Shown here in pieces: positions 1 to 7,053 of a stretch of 64,000 nucleotides of DNA. Below the pieces are notes generated by a model that saw only the letters and a program-made list of their open reading frames with translations, had not been told where the DNA came from and did not search any database. Positions within the stretch are counted from its first letter, which is position 1, and every line of letters begins with the position of its first letter. The position numbers were made by a program, and so were the translations under genes. The DNA is from Bradyrhizobium tropiciagri (lineage in GTDB: Bacteria > Pseudomonadota > Alphaproteobacteria > Rhizobiales > Xanthobacteraceae), in NCBI RefSeq assembly GCF_018130545.1, contig NZ_JAFCKF010000010.1, forward strand, positions 124,001 to 188,000, in the 5' to 3' direction.

Positions 1-994
1 AGGCCGCCACCGCCGTGCGTGCGCGATCGTCAACCAGCGCGATCGCATCGCGCAGCACGTTGACACCGGCGCCGGGCCGAACGCCGTTCTCCGCGAGGTG
101 CCTGCGGAATGCACGCGCGCCGGGCACGCCATGGAAGGCGCCGACGAAATGGCGCGTGATCGAATGCAGCCGCGTGCCTTCGGCCAGTTGCCGCTCGATA
201 TAGGGCAGCATCGCTTCAAATACGTCCTTCATCGTCGCGTGCGGCGGCGTCTCACCGAACAGCTCGGAATCGACGGTCAGCAGCCGCCACGGCTCCTGAT
301 AAGCTGCCCGTCCCAGCATCACGCCATCGACATGCGCGAGATGCTGGCTGGCTTCGGCGAGGCTCGTGATGCCGCCATTGATGATGATGGGCACATCCGG
401 CAACACCGCCTTGAGGCGATAGACCCGATCATAGTCGAGCGGCGGGATGTCGCGGTTCTCCTTCGGCGACAAACCGTTCAGCCAAGCCTTGCGCGCATGC
501 ACGACCAGCGCATCGGCGCCGGCCGCAATCACGCCCCGTGCCAGCGTATCGAGCGCGACTTCCGGATCCTGGTCGTCGATGCCGATCCGGCATTTCACCG
601 TGACCGGGATTTTCACCGCGCGCTTCATCGCCGCAACGCCTTCGGCGACCAGCGCCGGCTCCGCCATCAGGCAGGCGCCGAAACGGCCATCCTTCACGCG
701 ATCGGACGGACAACCGACATTGAGGTTGATCTCGTCGTAGCCGAAATCCTCGCCGATCCGGGCTGCGGTTGCGAGATCGCCCGGATCGGAACCACCGAGC
801 TGCAACGCCACCGGATGCTCGCTGGCATCGAAGCCAAGCAGCCGCGCCCGATCGCCATGAATGATGGCGCCAGTCGTCAGCATCTCGGTATAAAGCCACG
901 CCCGGCGCGACATCAGGCGATGGAAGACGCGGCAATGCCGGTCTGTCCAATCCATCATCGGGGCCACAGAAAAGCGATAGTCTTGCGATTTCAA
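1..994 (-). CDS. dusA: tRNA-dihydrouridine synthase A, C-terminus cut by window edge
   Basis: DusA is a flavoenzyme that reduces uridines in the tRNA D-loop. The minus-strand translation carries family landmarks: the N-terminal RFSVAPMMDWTDRHCR block, ALQLGGSDP, NLNVGCPS with the catalytic Cys, KCRIGIDD, VHARKAWL and INGGI. About 331 codons are present and the frame is still open at base 1, so only a short C-terminal tail can be missing. The start is taken as TTG at 994. A stop codon lies immediately before it in frame, AAGG sits about 8 nt upstream, and the first ATG (958) would remove the conserved RFSVAP block. The divergent integrase 135 bp away suggests that an element sits in the 5' end of this gene and supplies its present start. 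Confidence 0.93.
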   Translation of the reverse strand, partial: MKSQDYRFSVAPMMDWTDRHCRVFHRLMSRRAWLYTEMLTTGAIIHGDRARLLGFDASEHPVALQLGGSDPGDLATAARIGEDFGYDEINLNVGCPSDRVKDGRFGACLMAEPALVAEGVAAMKRAVKIPVTVKCRIGIDDQDPEVALDTLARGVIAAGADALVVHARKAWLNGLSPKENRDIPPLDYDRVYRLKAVLPDVPIIINGGITSLAEASQHLAHVDGVMLGRAAYQEPWRLLTVDSELFGETPPHATMKDVFEAMLPYIERQLAEGTRLHSITRHFVGAFHGVPGARAFRRHLAENGVRPGAGVNVLRDAIALVDDRARTAVAA

Positions 995-1030
995 TTATTT
1001 ACCTTACGCTTCAACAGGATGAACCATGAA

Positions 1031-1125
1031 CGTGTGCACTCCAAACTAGCCGAAATTGCACACGTTTGTACCCGTTTTGACCTGTCAGTGCACACGTAGC
1101 GCACACGAAATAGGGAGTGCACACG
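1031..1125. repeat. Five TGCACACG-like octamers between dusA and integrase
   Basis: TGCACACG occurs at 1057-1064, 1089-1096 and 1118-1125. A one-mismatch copy (CGCACACG) lies at 1100-1107, and an inverted copy (CGTGTGCA) at 1031-1038. They fill the gap between the dusA start and the integrase start. Clustered short direct repeats beside an integrase gene are typical of arm-type integrase sites or of a repressor operator array. Which of these applies here is inference. Confidence 0.6.
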
Positions 1126-1128
1126 GCC

Positions 1129-2229
1129 ATGGCCAGCTTCATTCAGCTGCCGTCCGGGAACTGGCGCGTCCAGGTCCGCCGCAAGAACCGCTACGTGGCG
1201 GAGACCTTTCGTCGTCGCAAGGACGGCGAGGATTGGGCGCTCGATATGGAGCGCAATATTGATCGCAGCGGATCGCCAAAGCCGCGCGCTGCCGTCAAAG
1301 CTAAAACCTTCGGAGACATCATCGATCTGCATGTGGAAGATATGCACGATGTCGGCCGCCCTCCCCGCCGATCCAAGGCGGCTGTCCTGGAGGCGCTTAA
1401 GGAGGATCTCGGATCGACGAAGCTTCCCCGGCTCGATCGTGCACGGCTCATCGAATACGGCAGGAAGCGAGCGAAGGAAGGTGCTGGCCCAGCCACCCTC
1501 GCAATCGATTTGTCTTTTATCCGGACCGTCGCAACGCACGCAGCAGCCGTTCATGGCATCGAAGTATCCGCCGAAGAAGTTCGCCTCGCCCGCTTCGCGC
1601 TGAAGCATCTGGGTCTGGTCGGAACGTCAGATGAGCGAGACCGGCGCCCAACTCAAGATGAGCTCGACGAGCTCATTCAATACTTCGAGACTAATCCTCG
1701 ACAGGTCATCCCGATGGGGCGCATTGTTCGCTACGCTGTTGCGACAACGATGAGGCAAGAAGAAATTTGCCGGCCTGACTGGCCGCACGTTGACATGCGA
1801 ACGCGGATTCTCACGATCATTGACCGCAAGGATCCGAGAAAGAAAGATGGCAACGATCAGAAGGTCCCGCTCCTCAATCTGACCGGTTACGATGCTTGGG
1901 AGATCATGCTCCAGCAGCGCATCATTACCCGAGGCCAAGGACGCGTATTCCCGTATAACCATCGCTCAGTGAGTGTGGCGTTCACGCGGGCATGCAACGA
2001 GTTGAAGATCGAGGATCTGCATTTTCACGACCTGAGGCACGAAGGCACCAGCCGTCTCTTCGAAGCAGGACTCCCGATTGAAAAAGTCGCTTTGGTCACC
2101 GGCCATAAGGACTGGCGTACGCTGCGACGTTACACGAAACTAAAGCCGGAAGAGCTTCACAAGCTACAGACCGAGCCACAGCCAACTCTGGAGGAATACC
2201 TCCGGATGTTAGCTACCGCACAGGCGTAG
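1129..2229 (+). CDS. int: Tyrosine recombinase (integrase), dusA-associated type
   Basis: This site-specific recombinase of 366 aa would integrate and excise the element next to dusA. The catalytic set is visible: Arg209 in TTMRQEEICR, His300 and Arg303 in FHDLRHE, His326 in TGHKDW and the nucleophile Tyr335 in RRYTKLK. A lysine-rich beta-hairpin lies near residues 233-246. The N-terminal 60 residues resemble an arm-binding domain, followed by a SAM-like core-binding region. ATG 1129 is preferred because AGGGAG lies 11 nt upstream; GTG 1117 is possible but sits on that motif. A family of integrases that inserts in the 5' end of dusA is known, and the divergent position here fits it. The likely partner is the RdfS/AlpA-like protein at 23.5 kb. 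Confidence 0.95.
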   Translation: MASFIQLPSGNWRVQVRRKNRYVAETFRRRKDGEDWALDMERNIDRSGSPKPRAAVKAKTFGDIIDLHVEDMHDVGRPPRRSKAAVLEALKEDLGSTKLPRLDRARLIEYGRKRAKEGAGPATLAIDLSFIRTVATHAAAVHGIEVSAEEVRLARFALKHLGLVGTSDERDRRPTQDELDELIQYFETNPRQVIPMGRIVRYAVATTMRQEEICRPDWPHVDMRTRILTIIDRKDPRKKDGNDQKVPLLNLTGYDAWEIMLQQRIITRGQGRVFPYNHRSVSVAFTRACNELKIEDLHFHDLRHEGTSRLFEAGLPIEKVALVTGHKDWRTLRRYTKLKPEELHKLQTEPQPTLEEYLRMLATAQA

Positions 2230-2643
2230 ACCAGAATTGTCGTTCGGCCTGCGACTACATTGGCCGTGATCGGCGTCCCAAATGTACCTCCGAGGGGTTA
2301 TTACGCGTGAGGTAATGGAAATTGGTACCTAGTGCTTTGAGATTGCTGAATTTATTTTCGGTCGGTCGATCAATACCAACAAAAATGCCAACACTTGTAA
2401 GCGAGTTGGCGACACCAAAAAATTCTCAGCAAGCCGACTGAACGTCGACCAGCAAGGCTGGTGACGGGTTCGCAAACTAGCCCAAAGTCACCGGCTCTGG
2501 CCGACCAACCCCAATCTCGAAGCGATGCAGAAGACGCTGGCGAACCTCCGTGAGAGTTTTTCTGCAACAAAGATTTTCGGTGTTTTTGGCCTTTTGAGAT
2601 CACTGCAGAATTTCCCTTGGTCGGAATGGGGATCGAAAATCGA
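2230..2643. other. No recognisable gene
   Basis: This is 414 bases between the integrase and a VWA-protein fragment, somewhat AT-richer than its neighbours. The open frames on both strands lack any family signature. A second copy of the dusA 5' sequence was looked for here and not seen. Confidence 0.5.
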
Positions 2644-2952
2644 TCACCGGTGCTGCGGCTGCATTGCGCTCGCAGTTTTGGTCGCGCGCACCAACTGAAG
2701 GAACTCGGCGCGATAGCCGTAAGGATCATCGCCGCGTGCTCCCGAGGCGATACGCAGCACGTCATCATACCCGAACTGGCCGGTGTGCTTTCCGCCACGT
2801 AGAATCTCGCCGAACGCCGCCACACTGGTTGCAAAGCGGGTATCTAGTGGCGCGTTCTCGAAGCGAGCGTATTCGGATCCGCGATCGACGGGAGTGCTGA
2901 TCAGCGCGCTTCGATCGGATCGCGGCAGCTTGTAACGGATCTTGACGAGCAT
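2644..2952 (-). pseudogene. C-terminal fragment of a YfbK-type VWA protein
   Basis: These 102 residues match the C-terminal domain (DUF3520 type) of YfbK-like von Willebrand factor A proteins. They contain VKIRYKLP, STPVDR, a FATSVAAFGEILRGGKHTG stretch and GARGDDPYGYRAEFLQLVR. The VWA domain itself, expected about 300-400 residues upstream, is absent. The sequence before the Met does not continue the family in this frame, so this is a truncated remnant. It may have been cut when the mobile element or its cargo moved. Expression is not expected. Confidence 0.75.
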
Positions 2953-3019
2953 ATTCGGCCGGCGATGGCGAGCCGCTCGCCGCCGGGCCTCACGGGGACA
3001 GCACCAGACAGATCCCCGC

Positions 3020-3943
3020 CTAGGGAGACTCTCTCAGTTCAAAGCCAATGCGGGGAAAGTGGGCGACGATATCCCCTGCCCGGCCGCCGCGGAGTGAAAC
3101 TGCAAGTTCGTCGTCGTCAACGAGCACAAGCGTTCCGGCGATAGCATCCCGTGCGTAGTCGGCGGCCCGGACTTCGACAAGGCTTCCGAGCTCCGGATCT
3201 TCTGGCTGCAGCACGGAGGCCCGCGGCGCAGAAGGCGAAGAGGCCCGCGCTATCTCGATTGCCGCGCCCGCGGTCATGGTTTGCGACCGCCCGTGGCCAA
3301 ACCCTTTCATTCGCAACATCCATTCCCGCAGTCGTTCGAAGCGATCGAATTCGTGAGACAGGCGCGGACTTCGATCCGTCAAGAACCACATCGCATGGAA
3401 GACTGCGAGGTCGGCTACAGTCACGTTCGTTCCGCAAATCCATCGGCGTCCGTCAGCGAGCATATCCTCGATGAAAGGCATCTGCGTTCGGACGAGCGGA
3501 GCGGAGCGTGCAGCGGCACGCTCAACCGACTTCACGCTCGGTACGGGTAAGCCCCTCATCCGGGCGCGATCTTCGAACAGTTCCTGCGGCATCAAGTCGT
3601 GGTTGGTACCCCACGCATACAGCATAACTGAACGAAAGAGCGGTCCCTCGGCCCACGCCGCGACGGCATTGGCAATACCGGTTTGCCCGGAAGGGAACAG
3701 GCTCGGTTGCGGGTACCGCCTTTCAAGCTCCCGAAGAATCAACCGGGTGTCGCAGTAAAGGTCCGCACCAATCTGCAGGACGGGCGCCCGGCGATAACCG
3801 CCAGTCAGAGCCGTCAGATCCGGCTTCGGTGCCACGGGCGGAACGATTACGCTCGACCATTCCAGGGATTTGTAGCCCAGAGCAACGCGAACCTTTTCCG
3901 AATAGTTCGAGAAGTCGTAGTGGTGCAGGATCAATCCGGACAT
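3020..3943 (-). CDS. Glutathione S-transferase family protein with extra C-terminal domain
   Basis: The 307 aa protein has an N-terminal thioredoxin-like GST domain (residues 1-80; HHYDFSNYSEKVRVAL holds the usual active-site serine region and RRAPVLQIG the cis-proline area). An all-helical GST C-terminal domain follows to about residue 225, with NVTVADLAVFHAMWF as the N-capping motif. Residues 230-307 form an extra region not present in ordinary 200-230 aa GSTs. It probably conjugates or isomerises small electrophiles, but the substrate is unknown. The Met at 3943 is chosen because the GST fold begins right there; the open frame extends 23 codons further upstream. Confidence 0.85.
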   Translation of the reverse strand: MSGLILHHYDFSNYSEKVRVALGYKSLEWSSVIVPPVAPKPDLTALTGGYRRAPVLQIGADLYCDTRLILRELERRYPQPSLFPSGQTGIANAVAAWAEGPLFRSVMLYAWGTNHDLMPQELFEDRARMRGLPVPSVKSVERAAARSAPLVRTQMPFIEDMLADGRRWICGTNVTVADLAVFHAMWFLTDRSPRLSHEFDRFERLREWMLRMKGFGHGRSQTMTAGAAIEIARASSPSAPRASVLQPEDPELGSLVEVRAADYARDAIAGTLVLVDDDELAVSLRGGRAGDIVAHFPRIGFELRESP

Positions 3944-4171
3944 AGACACCCTTACCTTACCGCTCCGTGCATCGGAGCAAGCCAAGTGTAAGCCGTGTCC
4001 TCGGAGCCGCAATGCATTCCGAGCCGTTGGAAACGTGACCGGAGCGGATAGGGAGGCGGCCGTCGTCGAACCGAAAGGGAAGAACCCTCCAGCTTCCCCA
4101 CCAATGACGTCCTCCGTTGCTGCCCTCCTCCAGGCATGGCAGGCTGCCGTAATTGGTGATCAGGGGGACAC

Positions 4172-4393
4172 ATGAACCGGCTTCAGAAATTCGTTGAGCA
4201 AGGAGCTGAAGGTCCCGGCCGGACGGCCTACGCCCTGGATCCTGCGAAGCTACCCCTACCAAACGCAGGCTTCGAATGGCGCGTGGCGAAGGACTTCAGA
4301 CCCGGCGAAGCCATATTGGCCGATCAACGCCTGAAGCCTTTGTTTCAGCGCGCGCTTGAAAATGGCGTCGCGCTGGTGTCGGCAATTGATTGA
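4172..4393 (+). CDS. Short hypothetical protein (73 aa)
   Basis: This small soluble acidic/basic-balanced protein has regular codon use but no motif I recognise. It begins with ATG after GATCAGGGGGACAC, a purine-rich ribosome-binding region. It ends at a TGA shortly before a convergent gene at 4405. The composition (FEWRVAKDFRPGEAILAD) looks like real protein rather than a shadow frame. No function is proposed. Confidence 0.5.
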   Translation: MNRLQKFVEQGAEGPGRTAYALDPAKLPLPNAGFEWRVAKDFRPGEAILADQRLKPLFQRALENGVALVSAID

Positions 4394-4404
4394 CGAGCAG
4401 GTCA

Positions 4405-4593
4405 CTATGACCGGACGGGCAAGCCCAGTGCCGGCAAATCTGCCCGATCCCAATCGGCATCGTCCGGCTGAATGACGACACGCCGCTCATAGTGATCGGC
4501 CAGCTGCAACAAACGCTTCTTGATGAAGGGATCAGCTTGCTCGGCAAGCGCCCGCACAGTCCGCGCCCTCTCTTTGCAAAACTCGTCGTCCAT
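4405..4593 (-). CDS. Short conserved protein, RAxxVRxLAExADPF type (62 aa)
   Basis: Sixty-two residues begin MDDEFCKERARTVRALAEQ and continue ADPFIKKRLLQLADHYERR. This helical pattern recurs in many short unknown proteins of Bradyrhizobium and relatives. There is no signal peptide or membrane segment. Function unknown. It is convergent with the gene at 4172. Confidence 0.7.
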   Translation of the reverse strand: MDDEFCKERARTVRALAEQADPFIKKRLLQLADHYERRVVIQPDDADWDRADLPALGLPVRS

Positions 4594-4708
4594 GGTGTCC
4601 CGCTGAAATTACAGCAGGATAGCGCCAGTCAGGCAGGGCCGTGTGTGACGCAGATTACATAGCGCAGGCTTTTCACGCAATTCGTGCGCATCCGGGAGGA
4701 TGAGTTCG

Positions 4709-4975
4709 TCACACAACGAACGCGACACCAACCCAGTCGCCTTCACGCCAAACGACGTTGCATGAGTAAGTTTTATTGGGCGGAACGATAAGCGTGAATT
4801 GATCGGGAACGGGGGATGGCGGATCGTCTGCGTTGAGCGCTGCACCACGCTCCGTGATATCGCGCACGACACAGCACAATGAAAGCTCACCAAATCTGAT
4901 CAACGCATTGTCCAGCGATGGATTGCGCACAGACTTTCGCCTGTCCGGAAGAGCAATCATGTCCGCGTCCATCAA
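4709..4975 (-). CDS. PilZ domain protein
   Basis: The 88 aa protein is a stand-alone PilZ-like domain, a family whose members often bind cyclic di-GMP. The RxxxR-type motif (DRRKSVRNP) lies near residue 12 and the D/NxSxxG-type motif is VRDITERGAAL near residue 38. The second motif is imperfect (T in place of S), so ligand binding is uncertain. The C-terminal half (CNVVWREGDWVGVAF) is the typical PilZ end. It would act in the cytoplasm, and no motility or polysaccharide gene is adjacent. Confidence 0.8.
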   Translation of the reverse strand: MMDADMIALPDRRKSVRNPSLDNALIRFGELSLCCVVRDITERGAALNADDPPSPVPDQFTLIVPPNKTYSCNVVWREGDWVGVAFVV

Positions 4976-5050
4976 TAACTAATGCAAATAAGACTGATGC
5001 TGCGTGAGAAATGTTGTGTTTCTCCTAACGACGAAGTCAGCCGAAGCGCG

Positions 5051-5491
5051 TCACGCTGTACGCCGATTCGACCGACTTTTCCCGCGGCGGCGCCGCGAAC
5101 CACTGCGACGATGCCTGCGAGGAGGATCAGACAGTTTCGTCGCATTCACTGAAGCGGACTCGCTCGTTGGCGGATCGTCGACTGAGCGAAGCGGCGACCG
5201 TCGAACAGCGACTGCTGTCTGAAGTGCGGCGAGGAATTGCCGCCCCTCTTCTGTGATCTCCCAGCCCGCCGCATCGCGAAGCACAAACTTGGCCGAGAAA
5301 ATGTTCAGATCAGGCGCATGTTCGGCCAATCGCTTCATGCGATCGGTCCAGTCCTTGCCGCTGCTCATCAGTATTTCGACCGCCTGCCGGATTTCGGCAA
5401 CGGAGGCTCGCCCGGCGGGCTGGCCGGCCAGCACTTTCAAGACGGTCAGCTGGAAGGACAACTTCCACGTCTCCGGTGAGGCTGGATGCAA
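5051..5491 (-). CDS. Hypothetical protein with winged-helix-like N-terminus and basic tail
   Basis: The protein has 146 aa. Residues 1-90 (PETWKLSFQLTVLKVLAGQ, ASVAEIRQAVEIL, WEITEEGRQFLAALQ) have the helix-helix-strand pattern of a small winged-helix domain. Residues 95-146 are low-complexity and very Arg/Ser-rich, as in nucleic-acid-binding tails. A DNA-binding role is inferred from shape only. It is a minus-strand gene with no operon partner. Confidence 0.65.
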   Translation of the reverse strand: MHPASPETWKLSFQLTVLKVLAGQPAGRASVAEIRQAVEILMSSGKDWTDRMKRLAEHAPDLNIFSAKFVLRDAAGWEITEEGRQFLAALQTAVAVRRSPLRSVDDPPTSESASVNATKLSDPPRRHRRSGSRRRRGKSRSNRRTA

Positions 5492-5611
5492 AGTCTCGGC
5501 GAAACCGGTTAACCGCCGATCAAAGATTGCAATTGCCGAATGCCTAATGGGCGCAATGGGTCGAGCACTACCCGAACGTGCAATGACAGCGCGAGATTAG
5601 CCTAAACTAGA

Positions 5612-5830
5612 ATGACTAATTCGAGCAGTGAGGTTCCAGATTTAACCTTGCCGCCCGACATCAAGCTTAACCGGCGAGTTCGATTGCTTCGATCAAGAAA
5701 CGATCCGAGATTGGAGCACCGGATTTTGCCTTCCATCCGGATCCACCATGGCGAAGCCGTCACGTCGGGATATTCGGCGTGTCGGCTTCGTGCATACGGA
5801 CCGATCGAAATGACTGAAGAAGCCGAATGA
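5612..5830 (+). CDS. Possible short protein upstream of 5827 gene
   Basis: This 72-codon frame stops in ATGA overlap with the next small gene, which is the main reason to list it. The composition is Arg-rich and no family is recognised. It could be non-coding; a longer minus-strand frame over the same DNA looks no better. Confidence 0.25.
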   Translation: MTNSSSEVPDLTLPPDIKLNRRVRLLRSRNDPRLEHRILPSIRIHHGEAVTSGYSACRLRAYGPIEMTEEAE

Positions 5831-5991
5831 CGAAGCCGGACTGGATGTCGCTTTGGCACGTATGGAGCGTAATCATCCCGCGGAGAACAATCAGTAGCGA
5901 GTTGGCCTGGGGACGCGTCTGGCGACGGTTCGACGGGCGGTCGTGGATATACAAGCGGTTCGCCGAGCTGGACGCCGAAATTGAGCACTGA
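5827..5991 (+). CDS. 54-aa WSVIIPRR-type short protein
   Basis: The ATG overlaps the preceding stop and the frame reads MTKPDWMSLWHVWSVI followed by PRRTISSELAWGRVWRRFD and WIYKRFAELDAEIEH. The Trp-rich WGRVWRR plus WIYKRFAE pattern is one I recognise from short Bradyrhizobium-type hypothetical proteins. Its function is unknown. It is easily missed because of its length. Confidence 0.6.
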   Translation: MTKPDWMSLWHVWSVIIPRRTISSELAWGRVWRRFDGRSWIYKRFAELDAEIEH

Positions 5992-6404
5992 CCCGGCGGC
6001 TGCTCCTTTCGCGTACGGATCTCCGACCCATCAGTAGCTCCTCTAGCTGGAGCAATCTCAACACTCAATGCCCCAGGCTTGTCCGGCGCGGGGATGCCCG
6101 CTCCCACCCGCTCCCTTGTCCTGCCCCCCTTTATCGCTGTCTGACTCATAGGTGATATCTCCGGCAGGTCGTGGGAGCGCGCGCGTATCGGTGTCCTGTC
6201 CAATTCGCTTGGCGACGATCGACTGCATTCGCATCGTTGGCAGTCACCCCCATCAAGGCCATGGTACCGCATGGGTATCCGCGGCCCCAACACGGCCGGC
6301 CGCTCGAGCTCGCCCACGCATGTATCAGCGCCGACGTCTTGATGCTAGATTCATCAACGGCAGGGAGCACCTGCTGCCTGCTTCATACTGAACAGGAGAA
6401 CGAG
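5992..6404. other. Leader of dodecin gene, no gene seen
   Basis: This is 413 bases before the dodecin start. The minus- and plus-strand frames that cross it are Arg/Ser/Pro-rich and have no family signature. It probably contains the dodecin promoter; no convincing -35/-10 pair could be assigned by eye. Confidence 0.45.
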
Positions 6405-6620
6405 ATGGCTGAAAGCGTTTACAAGGTCATTGAACTGGTCGGTACTAGCAAAGACACCTGGGAGAAAGCCGCTGCCAATGCGGTCGAGCAAGCTGCAAAA
6501 TCTCTCCGAGACCTTCGTGTTGCAGAGGTCGTCAAACTCGACATGCAACTGGACGATAAGGGAAAAGTAGAGGCCTATCGCGCCAAGCTCAGCGTGTCGT
6601 TCAAGTTCGAAGGCACCTGA
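6405..6620 (+). CDS. Dodecin family flavin-binding protein
   Basis: Seventy-one residues match dodecin, a small dodecameric protein that stores or buffers flavins. The sequence runs MAESVYKVIELVGTS, SWEKAAANAV-like (here TWEKAAANAVEQAAKSL), LRVAEVVKLDMQL and AYRAKLSVSFKFE. This is the usual strand-helix-strand-strand layout and length. AACAGGAG lies 6-10 nt before the ATG. The long upstream open frame is not needed. A GC-rich hairpin follows directly, so it is probably a single-gene transcript. Confidence 0.92.
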   Translation: MAESVYKVIELVGTSKDTWEKAAANAVEQAAKSLRDLRVAEVVKLDMQLDDKGKVEAYRAKLSVSFKFEGT

Positions 6621-6629
6621 GCTTGAGTA

Positions 6630-6653
6630 CCTCGCCCCGCTCGCGGGGCGAGG
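6630..6653 (+). terminator. Hairpin after dodecin
   Basis: A perfect 10-bp GC-rich stem (CCTCGCCCCG / CGGGGCGAGG) closes a 4-nt loop 10 nt after the dodecin stop. Only a weak T-run follows (TTGG), so intrinsic termination is likely but not certain. Confidence 0.6.
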
Positions 6654-6834
6654 TTGGCGCGTTGTAGAAAGGCGCACATCCCTTTTCCTTGCGCGCCGCT
6701 GCTGCCATTACCCAGAGCACTTGTTTCGAGATTGCTTACCGTCTGGCTTACGACAGAGTATGTGAAGACTGCGCTCGCCCAAGCGAGTACCGAGCCCAAT
6801 TCTCAGAATCAACCGTGAAGACCTGCTACTCGTA

Positions 6835-7050
6835 TTACAGCGATCCTGATTTTTTCTTTCCTCTCTTGAATTCCGAATCGCTCGCGAGAAGCGCCTCAAG
6901 CATAAATGGTATCAGCTCGGATACCTCCTCCCGACTGCCATAAGTCTCGGCATAGAAATCAGCGTATTCTCGTAGCCGCTGCGCAAGTACCGGAGTAAAC
7001 ACAATGGTGATCTTCACGGGACTGCGGTCAGGCAACTTCGCAAGCTTCAT
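6835..7050 (-). CDS. DUF2274 protein at the end of the trb operon
   Basis: This small 71 aa protein has the DUF2274 pattern MKLAKLPDRSPVKITIVF, LREYADFYAETYG, ELIPFMLEALLASD and a basic C-terminus. It starts 3 nt after the trbI stop, so it is co-transcribed. DUF2274 genes commonly sit behind trbI in alphaproteobacterial ICEs. It resembles ribbon-helix-helix or antitoxin-sized proteins, but its role is unknown. Confidence 0.85.
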   Translation of the reverse strand: MKLAKLPDRSPVKITIVFTPVLAQRLREYADFYAETYGSREEVSELIPFMLEALLASDSEFKRGKKKSGSL

Positions 7051-7053
7051 CCC

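Noticed and set aside
98-1099. Long plus-strand frame of 333 codons opposite dusA
   Set aside because: The complementary strand encodes all DusA motifs; the plus frame is Arg/His-rich and matches nothing.
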